Assembly: GCA_902784785.1 (NCBI GenBank)
Contig: CACZWF010000013.1
Location: forward strand, 1 to 58,066
Direction of reading: 5' to 3'
DNA: 58,066 nucleotides
From: an uncultured Bacteroidia bacterium
Lineage (GTDB): Bacteria; Bacteroidota; Bacteroidia; Bacteroidales; UBA932
Of this stretch, positions 33,000-41,322 are shown piece after piece. Every line of letters starts with the position of its first letter. Positions within the stretch are counted from its first letter, which is position 1. The translations under genes and the position numbers were made by a program. The notes beneath the pieces were generated by a model that did not search any database, had not been told where the DNA came from, and saw only the letters and a program-made list of their open reading frames with translations.

Positions 33000-33290
33000 A
33001 TGACCATCAATGTCCAGTCCATCAAGTTTGACGCCGATGCCAAACTGCTTGAATTCACCGAAAAGAAGGTGTCCAAACTCGACAAGTTCTTCGACCCCGT
33101 CTTGTCTGTGGATGTTAAATTTTCCCTCCTGAGCGACAACGCCAACAAGAACGTGCGCATGAACGTGGCCGTTCCCGGAACGAGCGTCGTCGTGGAGCGC
33201 AATGCCAATTCCTTCGAGACCGCCGTTAACGAATGTGTGGATATCCTGAAGGAAAAACTCACGCGGATGAAGGAAAAACGCAACGAATAA
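33000..33290 (+). CDS. hpf: ribosome hibernation-promoting factor, short HPF/RaiA
   Basis: The 96-residue protein is of the short HPF/YfiA type: MTINVQSIKFDADAKLLEF, then VDVKFSLLSDN and VAVPGTSVVVERNANSFETAV. It binds the small ribosomal subunit in stationary phase and blocks or stores ribosomes. The C-terminal dimerisation domain of long HPF is absent. It starts 2 bases after the Xer stop, an arrangement seen in other Bacteroidota, and ends 26 bases before holA. Confidence 0.9.
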   Translation: MTINVQSIKFDADAKLLEFTEKKVSKLDKFFDPVLSVDVKFSLLSDNANKNVRMNVAVPGTSVVVERNANSFETAVNECVDILKEKLTRMKEKRNE

Positions 33291-33316
33291 GCTTCTCTTT
33301 CACAACGTATTGAAGA

Positions 33317-34351
33317 ATGGCTAAAGCAGTAGCCCAAGACACGGCTTCCTCAGCCGCACAAATCATTGAAGATGTCCGCAAGGGCATCTTCAAGTCTGTG
33401 TACCTGTTGATGGGGGAGGAACCCTATTATATCGACTGTGTCGCCGATGCCATTCTCCAATGCGCCATCCCTGAAGAAGACAAGGATTTCAACCAGACCG
33501 TCTGTTATGGGGCCGATGTCACCGCGGATGACGTGGAGACGGCGGCCAAGCGCTATCCGATGTTTGCCGAACGCCAGCTGGTGATGGTCAAGGAAGCGCA
33601 GATGATGAAGGATTATGAATCCCTGGCTTCCTATTGCGAGAACCCGCTGGACAGCACCATCTTCGTGCTGTGCCTGCGCGGTGCCAAGGCCGACAAGCGC
33701 AGGGGACTATACAAAGCAGCCCAGAAAGCGGGTGTCGTGCTGGAGTCCACGCCGGTGCCGGATTATAAAATGACGGCTTGGATTGTCGATCACTACGCTT
33801 CCCGCGGTTTGAAGATTGCTCCGGAAGCCGCCGCTTTGCTGACGGAATATGCCGGAACGGATTTGGGCAAAGTGGCGTTGGAGACCGATAAAATGCTCAA
33901 GAACCTACCCGAGGGAACGACGCAGATTCGGGTGGAGGATATTGAGGAAAACATTGGCCTCAGCCGTCAGATGAGTGTTTTTGAACTGACCAAGGCCTTG
34001 TCCGCCCGCAAGGGTAAGGAGGCGTTGCAGATTGCCGCCAATATGGCGACGGTCAAGAATTTCTCCCTGATTCCGCAGATTGCAATGCTCTATACGCATT
34101 TTTATCGCATCCTGCGGTACAGTGTGGCCCGCAATTCTTTATCCCCGGCCGAACGGGGACCTTTCCTGGGCGTAGCACCGTATTTTGTGCGGGAATACGA
34201 TACGGCGGTGGGTCTCTGGTCGAAACCGCAGTGTATGAATGTCATCGCCCTCTTGAAGGAGTACGACTATCTCGCGAAAGGCGGAGACGGCGGCGACCTC
34301 GACCAGGCGGGCCTGTGCGTGGAGTTGATCAGTAAGATCCTGACCCAATGA
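33317..34351 (+). CDS. holA: DNA polymerase III subunit delta
   Basis: The 344-residue protein has the usual clamp-loader delta layout: an N-terminal AAA+-like fold without Walker motifs (SVYLLMGEEPYYID, about 30-43), a second domain with YKAAQKAGVVLEST, and a C-terminal helical collar. It opens the sliding clamp as part of the DNA polymerase III holoenzyme. Its stop overlaps the following ABC gene start by 4 bases, so the two genes are coupled although unrelated in function. Confidence 0.9.
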   Translation: MAKAVAQDTASSAAQIIEDVRKGIFKSVYLLMGEEPYYIDCVADAILQCAIPEEDKDFNQTVCYGADVTADDVETAAKRYPMFAERQLVMVKEAQMMKDYESLASYCENPLDSTIFVLCLRGAKADKRRGLYKAAQKAGVVLESTPVPDYKMTAWIVDHYASRGLKIAPEAAALLTEYAGTDLGKVALETDKMLKNLPEGTTQIRVEDIEENIGLSRQMSVFELTKALSARKGKEALQIAANMATVKNFSLIPQIAMLYTHFYRILRYSVARNSLSPAERGPFLGVAPYFVREYDTAVGLWSKPQCMNVIALLKEYDYLAKGGDGGDLDQAGLCVELISKILTQ

Positions 34352-35253
34352 GCCTGATTTCCTGTCAGCATATCAGCAAGCGCTTCGGGACGAAAACGGC
34401 TCTCGATGATGTTTCTGTGGAGATACCGCAGGGGCAGATTTTCGGCCTTCTGGGGCCGAACGGGGCGGGGAAGACCACGCTGATCCGCATCATCAACCGG
34501 ATTCTGATCCAGAACGAGGGGGCGGTGCTCTTCGACGGCCGTCCCATCACTCGGGAGGATGTGGCCCGCATCGGATACCTGCCGGAGGAGAGGGGGCTCT
34601 ATCGCAAAATGAAGGTGGGCGAGCAGGCGAAGTACCTGGCCCAGCTCAAGGGAATGAGCGCTTCGGAAGCCTCCGCCGAACTGAAAAAATGGTTTCAAAA
34701 ATTCGGGATTGCTTCCTGGTGGAACAAAAAAGTCGAGGAACTCTCCAAAGGCATGGCCCAGAAGGTGCAGTTCATCACTACGGTGGTCCACAGGCCCTCT
34801 TTGCTGATACTGGATGAGCCCTTCTCGGGTTTCGATCCGGTGAACGCCCAATTGATACGCGATGAGATTCTGGCCCTCAAGGACCAGGGGGCGACGATTC
34901 TGCTATCCACCCACAATATGGAGTCGGTCGAGCAGTTGTGCGACAATATTGCTCTCATCAACAAATCTCGGGTGGTGCTGGCCGGTTCCGTGGAGCAGAT
35001 TCGCCGGGATTATGGGCAGCATCATCGCAGCGTGGAATATACTGGCAAGCCTCTGGCCGCTGTACCGGGGCTCTTCGAACTGGTGTCGGACGAGGATGCG
35101 GACGAACGGAGGAAGGCGATGCTGAAACCGGCTCTGGGAACGGACAACACTGCCTTGCTCCAGGCGTTGCTCGCCCAGGAGGTCAACATCCTGTCATTCA
35201 GCGAGACAACCGCCAGGATGAACGATATTTTCATTAGTCTTGTCCAGTCATGA
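34348..35253 (+). CDS. ABC transporter ATP-binding protein, Nat-type
   Basis: The 301-residue protein has Walker A LLGPNGAGKTTLIR (about 33-46), signature VEELSKGMAQKVQ, Walker B LLILDEPFSGFDP and the switch histidine in LLSTHNMES. The long C-terminal extension of about 80 residues is usual for the NatA/CcmA-like export group. It powers the permease encoded immediately downstream (4-base overlap). The substrate may be sodium, a drug or a lipid and cannot be read from the sequence. Confidence 0.92.
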   Translation: MSLISCQHISKRFGTKTALDDVSVEIPQGQIFGLLGPNGAGKTTLIRIINRILIQNEGAVLFDGRPITREDVARIGYLPEERGLYRKMKVGEQAKYLAQLKGMSASEASAELKKWFQKFGIASWWNKKVEELSKGMAQKVQFITTVVHRPSLLILDEPFSGFDPVNAQLIRDEILALKDQGATILLSTHNMESVEQLCDNIALINKSRVVLAGSVEQIRRDYGQHHRSVEYTGKPLAAVPGLFELVSDEDADERRKAMLKPALGTDNTALLQALLAQEVNILSFSETTARMNDIFISLVQS

Positions 35254-36593
35254 ACCTGCGTACCATCCGCGTCATTATCGCCCGGGAATATTTCAACAAA
35301 GTCAAAAAGAAATCCTTTTTGATCATCACTTTCGTCGTTCCGGTTCTCTTTGCCTTGATGACAATTCTTCCCGCGTTGATTATGCTGTTCGCGAAAGAGG
35401 AGAGCAAGAAGGTACAGGTGCTGGACCGCAGTGCCGTCGTTCAGCCTTATTTGACGGACAACGCGTTGGCGACGTACACTTTTTCTCCGTCTGATGCCTC
35501 TGTCGATTCCTTAAAAAGCGCCTTGCCGAATTCCGGACAGGATATTCTGCTGGTCATTACACCCGATTCCGACAGCCTTTTCAATCTGAAGGCGGAGACC
35601 TATTCGCTCAAGCCGCTGGGAGAAGGCGTAAAAGGGGAGTTACAGGCCCGTATTCGGCAGGCCGTCAAGGACAAACGGATCGAGGATTATGGAATCAACG
35701 GTCTTCCTGCCATTGTGGAAAACGTGGAGTCCAGGCTGACGGTTCGTTCCTATACCTTGAATGAACAGGGACAGGAAACGGTCTCGGAATCCGGCGTCTT
35801 TATGACCGTATCGATGATACTGGGGATGATGATTTTCCTCTTTATCACCTTGTTCGGAGGGGGCGTAATGTCAAGCGTCATCGAGGAGAAGGCCAGCCGC
35901 GTGGTCGAGGTGCTGATTTCGTCGGTTCGGGCTACGGAACTGATGTTTGGGAAAATCATCGGCGTGGCCCTCGTGGCCTTGACGCAATTCTCGTTGTGGA
36001 TAGTGCTCACCGCTGCCTTGATCGGACTGGCGGGCGGAATGATAGGAAAAGACCTGCTGACCCGGGAAAATGTGCAGGCGATGACGGAAATGGCCGATTC
36101 CGGAGCGATGGGGATGCATCCGGACCTTTCGGTTTCTTCCGCAGGAGATTTGATGACGACCCTGGCTTCTATGCCCTGGGGAGAAATCATCCTTTGTTTC
36201 TTTGTCTATTTCCTTTTTGGTTATCTCTTGTACGCTTCGCTGTTCGCAGCCATTGGTTCTGCGGTCGAAAACGAAGCCGATACGCAGCAATTGCAGATCC
36301 CGCTCACCATTCCGTTGATGTTGGGCTTCTTTATCTCCATCGTAGCCTTCCGGGCGCCGGACAGTCCGGTGGTGTTCTGGGGCTCGATGATTCCTTTCAC
36401 TTCTCCCATTGTGATGCTGGCGCGACTGCCCTTCGGGGTCCCCGCGTGGGAAATAGCCGTCAGTATCGTTTTGCTGCTTCTGACGGTTCTGCTCTGCGCG
36501 TGGGCCTCTGCCAAAATCTACAAGGTGGGCATCTTGATGTTTGGCAAGAAGGGGAGTTTCAAGGACTTGTGGAAGTGGCTAAAGATGAAGTAA
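35250..36593 (+). CDS. ABC transporter permease, NatB-like (ABC-2 type)
   Basis: The 447-residue protein has one N-terminal membrane segment (about 24-45), a large extracytoplasmic domain of about 140 residues, and a cluster of five or six membrane segments from about residue 185 to 430. Conserved ABC-2 sequence is seen at VIEEKASRVVEVLISSVR (about 209-226). It forms the exporter with the preceding ATP-binding protein. The 3' end overlaps the convergent esterase gene by 15 bases. Confidence 0.9.
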   Translation: MNLRTIRVIIAREYFNKVKKKSFLIITFVVPVLFALMTILPALIMLFAKEESKKVQVLDRSAVVQPYLTDNALATYTFSPSDASVDSLKSALPNSGQDILLVITPDSDSLFNLKAETYSLKPLGEGVKGELQARIRQAVKDKRIEDYGINGLPAIVENVESRLTVRSYTLNEQGQETVSESGVFMTVSMILGMMIFLFITLFGGGVMSSVIEEKASRVVEVLISSVRATELMFGKIIGVALVALTQFSLWIVLTAALIGLAGGMIGKDLLTRENVQAMTEMADSGAMGMHPDLSVSSAGDLMTTLASMPWGEIILCFFVYFLFGYLLYASLFAAIGSAVENEADTQQLQIPLTIPLMLGFFISIVAFRAPDSPVVFWGSMIPFTSPIVMLARLPFGVPAWEIAVSIVLLLLTVLLCAWASAKIYKVGILMFGKKGSFKDLWKWLKMK

Positions 36594-37208
36594 GGCGTCG
36601 ATTCGGGGAATCAGCATCGAGCCGATATATTCTTCTTCCATAAAATGCGTGCCCTCGTACAGGGCGTACGATTCTTTTCCAAAGAGTTTTTCCCACCTTC
36701 GTATGGAAACGACGCCGCTCTTGCGGTAATGGTCTTTCGTACCGAAAAAGGCGAAATAGGGCTGGATGCTTTGACCTTGTGCCTTGGCCTCTTGGAGCCC
36801 TTGCTCGGCCGTCTCCAGCGCGATACGGTTGTGCGCCCTATATTTCTTTAAAGTGGAATACTTGAAATCGGACACCTGCCGGTCACCCGGATGCTTGGGC
36901 TTATAGATATAATTGAAGAGGGGACGGATGCCCGGAATCAAGGCCAGGAACGCCATTCGTCCCAGCCACAGCGGACCTCCCAACGAGGGGGAGACAAATA
37001 AGTGAGGGACGGTTTTCCATTCTTGGACTGCACAAGGAATCCGATAAGGAATGCGCAGGGCCTGCGCGGCGCCGAAATCATAGGTGCGGCAGATGACACG
37101 GACGCTGTCCGAGGTGTCTTTCCGTGCGGCATAATGCTCCGCCAGAATCCCAGGGATACGGCTGTCGCTCCCTCCGCCCAACCCGTGAACATATAAAATC
37201 GTTTTCAT
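36579..37208 (-). CDS. alpha/beta-hydrolase, YqiA-like esterase
   Basis: The protein is 209 residues from MKTILYVHGLGGGSDS; the frame has four more codons upstream. The oxyanion-hole motif YVHGLGG is at about 6-12. The nucleophile is probably the second Ser in SPSLGGPL (about 74-81), an atypical form of GxSxG. An acidic residue in GTKDHYRK and the His in EGTHFMEEEY can complete the triad. It is cytosolic with no signal peptide. The substrate is unknown. It is divergent from the SpoIIE phosphatase gene. Confidence 0.72.
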   Translation of the reverse strand: MKTILYVHGLGGGSDSRIPGILAEHYAARKDTSDSVRVICRTYDFGAAQALRIPYRIPCAVQEWKTVPHLFVSPSLGGPLWLGRMAFLALIPGIRPLFNYIYKPKHPGDRQVSDFKYSTLKKYRAHNRIALETAEQGLQEAKAQGQSIQPYFAFFGTKDHYRKSGVVSIRRWEKLFGKESYALYEGTHFMEEEYIGSMLIPRIDALLHL

Positions 37209-37267
37209 GCAGGCCTGCAATTAGGCAAAAAATGATTACCTTTGCAAAGGTATAAAAATAATTCTGA

Positions 37268-38986
37268 ATGAAAATTGAGAAAAGCCGCCTGGGATTGGTC
37301 GGTATCACCACTTCCCTTATCTTGATGCTGGCCCTGCTGGCCGGAACTGTCTTGTATGTATTTGACCGATTGAGATTTCAGGTTATACAGTCGGCTGAAA
37401 ACTCCCTGCAGAAAGTGGTTGAAGACATTGAAGAAGTCATGTCGTCCACGGCTGTCGTTCCCAGCAATGTCGCGTGGATGGTAAAGGAAAAGATTCAGCA
37501 GCCGGATGCGATGTTCGAAATCACGCGCCATATTGTCGAGAACAACAAACCGATTGTCGGCTGCGCCATTGCTTTCACGCCCAATTTTTACCCCAAGAAA
37601 GGCTATTATTTCTCACCTTATTCCTACCGGGATTCCCTCCATCAAGTCCAGACGATGCAGATGGGCAACAAGGATTATGATTATTTCTCAATGGAATGGT
37701 TCTCCGATCCTTACGAGCAGGGACGTATCTGCTGGAGTGAGCCTTATTATGACACGGGCGGTGGGGAAATGCTGATGACGACTTGCTCGGTACCTGTAAT
37801 GAATGAGAAAGGAGAGGTCTTTGCCGTTACGACGGCGGATATTTCTCTGGAAGCGCTTTCCAGCCACTTGTCTTCGATTGTCCCTTTTGAGGGGGCCAAT
37901 GCTTATCTGGTGGGCAAGGACGGCACGTTCATTTCCCATCCGGACCCGTCCTGGATTATGAAAAAGAACCTGAATGATATGGCCGAGGCAGTAGGGGATG
38001 AGCGTATCCTGAGTTTGGGCAAGAAAATGTTGGCGGGAGAAAGCGGGACGGCCAGGTTCCAGACCAAGACAGGCTCTCACCAATTCATTGTGTATGCGCC
38101 ACTTTCCAACAAATGGTCCATCGCTCTGGTCTGTCCGCTCGATGTTGTCTTCTCGCTCCTTCACCGCATCAGTCGCGTTATTTGGATATTCTTGATTTTC
38201 ATCGCCTTGCTGATGTGGTTGGTGGTGCGCTATATCCGTCGGACCGCAGGGGACAAGATGCGGATGGAGAGCGAACTGAACATCGCCAGCAGCATTCAGG
38301 ATGAGATGTTGGCCAAGAATTTCCCGACGGAAGGAGCGGTGGATTTGTATGCGGCGCTCAAACCGGCGCGCGAGACCGGCGGAGACCTGTATGATTTCTA
38401 TCTGAAGGGCAACAAATTGCATTTTGCCATCGGCGACGTATCGGGAAAGGGCGTTCCTGCGGCCTTGTTTATGGCTATAACCCGTTCGGTCATCCGTTTC
38501 ATCGCCGGTCTGGGCCTCAATCCCGAGCAGATTGTCACCCGTATCAACCATACTTTCTATGCGACCAACTCCAGCAGTATGTTCGTCACGCTCTTTGTGG
38601 GAACGGTGGATTTGGATACGATGGAAATGTCCATTTGCAACGCCGGACACAATCCTATCCTGTTGATGGACCCGGAAGACGGCCCTCGTTATTATAAGGC
38701 GCACACCAATGTCGCAGCCGGTTTGGTGGAGGATTTTCCTTATCAAGGAGAGACGCTCAAACTCAAGCCCGGAACCCGCATCCTGCTCTATACGGATGGT
38801 GTGACGGAGGCTGAGAACGCAGAAAAAAATCAGTACGGAGAGCAGCGTCTGCTGGACTTTGCGGCCGCGCAACCCGCTTCGCTGACGGCGCGCGAATGGG
38901 TGGACGCCTTGATGGCATCGGTCAAGGATTTTGCCGGAAAGGCGCCCCAAAATGACGATGTCACCATCCTCTACATAAAATTGTAG
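37268..38986 (+). CDS. Cache sensor, membrane-bound SpoIIE/RsbU-type PP2C phosphatase
   Basis: The 572-residue protein has a membrane segment at about 9-30, a periplasmic dCache-like sensor domain to about residue 290 (GCAIAFTPNFYP, TTADISLEALSSHL), a second membrane segment at about 299-319, and a C-terminal SpoIIE phosphatase domain. The metal-binding residues are in GGDLYDFY, GDVSGKG, NAGHNPI, DGVTEA and NDDVTI. It senses a small ligand outside the inner membrane and dephosphorylates a partner, in known systems an anti-sigma-factor antagonist. No such partner gene is next to it. A TACCTTTG at 37237-37244 lies 24 bases before the start. Confidence 0.9.
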   Translation: MKIEKSRLGLVGITTSLILMLALLAGTVLYVFDRLRFQVIQSAENSLQKVVEDIEEVMSSTAVVPSNVAWMVKEKIQQPDAMFEITRHIVENNKPIVGCAIAFTPNFYPKKGYYFSPYSYRDSLHQVQTMQMGNKDYDYFSMEWFSDPYEQGRICWSEPYYDTGGGEMLMTTCSVPVMNEKGEVFAVTTADISLEALSSHLSSIVPFEGANAYLVGKDGTFISHPDPSWIMKKNLNDMAEAVGDERILSLGKKMLAGESGTARFQTKTGSHQFIVYAPLSNKWSIALVCPLDVVFSLLHRISRVIWIFLIFIALLMWLVVRYIRRTAGDKMRMESELNIASSIQDEMLAKNFPTEGAVDLYAALKPARETGGDLYDFYLKGNKLHFAIGDVSGKGVPAALFMAITRSVIRFIAGLGLNPEQIVTRINHTFYATNSSSMFVTLFVGTVDLDTMEMSICNAGHNPILLMDPEDGPRYYKAHTNVAAGLVEDFPYQGETLKLKPGTRILLYTDGVTEAENAEKNQYGEQRLLDFAAAQPASLTAREWVDALMASVKDFAGKAPQNDDVTILYIKL

Positions 38987-38993
38987 AAAATTC

Positions 38994-39024
38994 TTTGCAC
39001 TTTCTGAAAAAAGCGCTATCTTTG
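38994..39024 (+). promoter_or_regulatory. promoter of tRNA-Pro
   Basis: TTTG at 38994-38997 and TATCTTTG at 39017-39024, with a 19-base spacer, match the phylum consensus. The mature tRNA starts 17 bases after the -7 element. Confidence 0.85.
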
Positions 39025-39041
39025 CAGTCCCAAAACGGGAA

Positions 39042-39118
39042 CGGGATGTGGCGCAGTTGGCTAGCGCACCACGTTAGGGACGTGGGGGTCGTCTGTTCGA
39101 GTCAGATCATCCCGACCA
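39042..39118 (+). tRNA. tRNA-Pro (anticodon AGG)
   Basis: The cloverleaf is complete: acceptor CGGGATG with CATCCCG, D arm GCGC/GCGC, anticodon arm CCACG-TTAGGGA-CGTGG with AGG at 39076-39078, T arm GTCTG-TTCGAGT-CAGAT, discriminator A and encoded CCA. The C1-G72 pair and A73 are proline identity features. An A at the wobble position is unusual for a bacterial tRNA-Pro, where GGG, CGG or TGG is expected, and would need conversion to inosine or direct A34 reading. The gene has its own promoter and terminator. Confidence 0.95.
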
Positions 39119-39120
39119 AA

Positions 39121-39147
39121 AGGAAGGTTCAACGCCTTCCTTTTTTG
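39121..39147 (+). terminator. rho-independent terminator of tRNA-Pro
   Basis: AGGAAGG pairs with CCTTCCT around a TTCAACG-like loop and is followed by a run of six T bases. It begins 3 bases after the encoded CCA and ends just before the ispG stop on the other strand. Confidence 0.9.
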
Positions 39148-39151
39148 ATTT

Positions 39152-40456
39152 CTATGCTTTGGAATCTTCTTCGATGAGTTGGAGGAGGAGGTCGATGGCT
39201 TCGGATTCGGGGATGTGGCGGCGGAGAGCGGTCTTGCCTTTGTAAAGCGAAACTTTTCCATTTCCTTCACCCACATAGCCCCAGTCGGCGTCGGCCATCT
39301 CGCCCGGGCCGTTGACTATGCAACCCATCACCGCGATGACATATCCCTTGAGGTGGGCGGTGCGGCGCTGGACTTCGTTGAAGGTCTTTTCCAGATTGTA
39401 CATCGTACGGCCGCAGCCGGGGCAGGCGATGTATTCGCTCTTGTAGAAGCGGCGGCGGCAGGCTTGCATCAGTTCATCCGCCAGATGGGCGCGGAAGGCT
39501 TCGCTCTGTCCGGGGCACTCCGGTGCGACTTCATCGATTTCTTTGTCAAAGAGTTTCTTGCCATAGACGCAGGCGGCATCCAGCATGGTCCGGACTTGTT
39601 CGGCGCTATATTCGCCGAATGCCAGGGCAGGGTCGGGCGTAGCGGGAAGGGTTCCGCTATATCGTTGCGAGAGATATCTTGCGACGGGGAGTTCGGCGGC
39701 CGGATCTTCGGTCAGGGACACGCGGATGGTGTCGCCCAGGCCTTCTTCCAGCAAGGTGGAAATGGCGACGCAAGATTTGATGCGGCCCGATTCGCCGTTG
39801 CCGGCTTCCGTCACGCCCAGGTGCAGCGGGAAATGAAAATCTTCCTGCTTCATTGCCTCGGCCAGCAGGCGGTAGGCCTCGATCATCACCAGCGTATTGC
39901 TGGCTTTCAAAGAGACAACGACCTGTCCGAAATTCAAGTCCCGGCACATACGCAGCCATTCCATCGCCGCTTCCTTCATACCGACCGGCGTATTGCCATA
40001 CAAATCGGTGATGCGTTTGCCCAGCGAGCCGTGGTTCAGGCCTATCCGCAGTGCGGTATTGTGCTGACGGCAGACCTCCACCAAGCGGGCCAGTTGCTCT
40101 TTCGCCTTGTCGAAATCGGGATGGAAATTCCCCGGGTTGATGCGGACTTTTTCCACCACCCGGGCCGCCTCGATGGCGATATCGGAGGTGAAATGCACAT
40201 CTGCCACCAAAGGCACATTGCAGCCTTCCGCAACTAAGCGCGTCCGTATCTCGGCCAGTGCTTGTACCTCCGCACGGGTAGGGACCGTCAGACGGATCAA
40301 TTCGGCTCCCGCCTCCGCCAGACGGAGGCACTGGGCCACGCTGGCCTCCACATCGGAGGTGTGGGTGTTGCACATCGTCTGGACAACGGCAGGACGTTTC
40401 CCGCCAATGGTAAGATAGCCGCCCAACGGCTTGCGAATCAAAATCTCGTCACTCAT
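39152..40456 (-). CDS. ispG: 4-hydroxy-3-methylbut-2-enyl-diphosphate synthase
   Basis: The 434-residue protein catalyses the penultimate step of the MEP isoprenoid pathway. It has an N-terminal TIM-barrel part (PAVVQTMCNTHTSDV, VPLVADVHFTSDIA, RINPGNF, LRIGLNHGSLG) and a C-terminal iron-sulfur domain with cysteines in ACPGCGRT and GCIVNGPGE. Between them (about 270-350) is an insertion of only about 85 residues. Bacteroidota IspG proteins known to me are usually above 600 residues because of a much larger middle domain, so this one is short for the phylum. It is the last gene of the ligA operon and overlaps the barrel gene by 4 bases. Confidence 0.93.
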   Translation of the reverse strand: MSDEILIRKPLGGYLTIGGKRPAVVQTMCNTHTSDVEASVAQCLRLAEAGAELIRLTVPTRAEVQALAEIRTRLVAEGCNVPLVADVHFTSDIAIEAARVVEKVRINPGNFHPDFDKAKEQLARLVEVCRQHNTALRIGLNHGSLGKRITDLYGNTPVGMKEAAMEWLRMCRDLNFGQVVVSLKASNTLVMIEAYRLLAEAMKQEDFHFPLHLGVTEAGNGESGRIKSCVAISTLLEEGLGDTIRVSLTEDPAAELPVARYLSQRYSGTLPATPDPALAFGEYSAEQVRTMLDAACVYGKKLFDKEIDEVAPECPGQSEAFRAHLADELMQACRRRFYKSEYIACPGCGRTMYNLEKTFNEVQRRTAHLKGYVIAVMGCIVNGPGEMADADWGYVGEGNGKVSLYKGKTALRRHIPESEAIDLLLQLIEEDSKA

Positions 40457-41322
40457 CTTTGCTCTAGATACAGTTCATCCACCCGACGCCGGGCCTCTTC
40501 ACGCAGCTCGCGGTTGGTGCGTCCTTGCCTGCGGGTCAACTGGTAATGCACCCCCAGGAACAGCGTCACGTGATAAGGGTAGGCGAAGCGATAATAATAG
40601 GGACTATTGTAATCGGGCTTATAAAGAGACGACCAGGCGAATTTGATATTGGCGCCGATATGAATTTCAATCGGGTCGAAGATAAATGCGAAACCGGCTC
40701 CGCCCTTCAAACCATAATCAAAGCGGTTGTTGTAATTCGTGAAAGAATTGGCGAATTCCGGCTCCACATAGGGCCCGCTGCGCTGGATGTTCAGGCGGTA
40801 ACCCAGATAAAGACCGAGGTTTGCCATCACTTTCATTTTCCAGAAATCCACTTGCATGTGGGCCATAAACGGGACCTCGATATTGTTGATGACCGCCTCG
40901 CATTCCTTGGTCTTCAAGTCCAGAACGGTTGTGCTGCCCGTTGTCGTCTGCTGCATCTTATACGCATCTTGCGTGTAGAAAACGCCAATCTGCCAGCCGA
41001 AATAGGGCATATAATTGAACATCTTTCCATAGTGCGTGAACAGCACGCCGAAGTTCAGGGGCAGGAAGCGGCTTTCCTGTTTCTTTTCCGGATTCCACGA
41101 TACGGCGCACATCGAATAGCCGTACTGGATGCCAATCATCATATAATCATTGATGGGCCGGGGCTTGCGAATCACGACGGTGTCCAGATACAGATTGCTG
41201 AAGGACGCCTCCGCAGCGGAGACGGCCGTACTATCCTTGGGGCTGTCCGTCGACTCAGCGGCCGACAGCCGCGCTGTCAACGGCAGCAGCAGGAACAACA
41301 GAAGTAGTATCTTTCTTTTCAT
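40453..41322 (-). CDS. outer-membrane beta-barrel protein, PorT-like
   Basis: The protein is 289 residues from MKRKILLLLFLLLPLTAR; an ATG nine codons earlier is also possible. A signal peptide ends near RLSAA. The mature part has alternating aromatic strands typical of small Bacteroidota outer-membrane barrels (MMIGIQYGYSMCAVSWNP, YFGWQIGVFYTQD, YGLKGGAGFAFIFDPIEIHI). PorT of the type IX secretion field belongs to this broad fold group, but I cannot assign PorT itself. Its start overlaps the preceding lipoprotein gene and its stop overlaps ispG, so it is in the middle of the operon. Confidence 0.78.
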   Translation of the reverse strand: MKRKILLLLFLLLPLTARLSAAESTDSPKDSTAVSAAEASFSNLYLDTVVIRKPRPINDYMMIGIQYGYSMCAVSWNPEKKQESRFLPLNFGVLFTHYGKMFNYMPYFGWQIGVFYTQDAYKMQQTTTGSTTVLDLKTKECEAVINNIEVPFMAHMQVDFWKMKVMANLGLYLGYRLNIQRSGPYVEPEFANSFTNYNNRFDYGLKGGAGFAFIFDPIEIHIGANIKFAWSSLYKPDYNSPYYYRFAYPYHVTLFLGVHYQLTRRQGRTNRELREEARRRVDELYLEQR

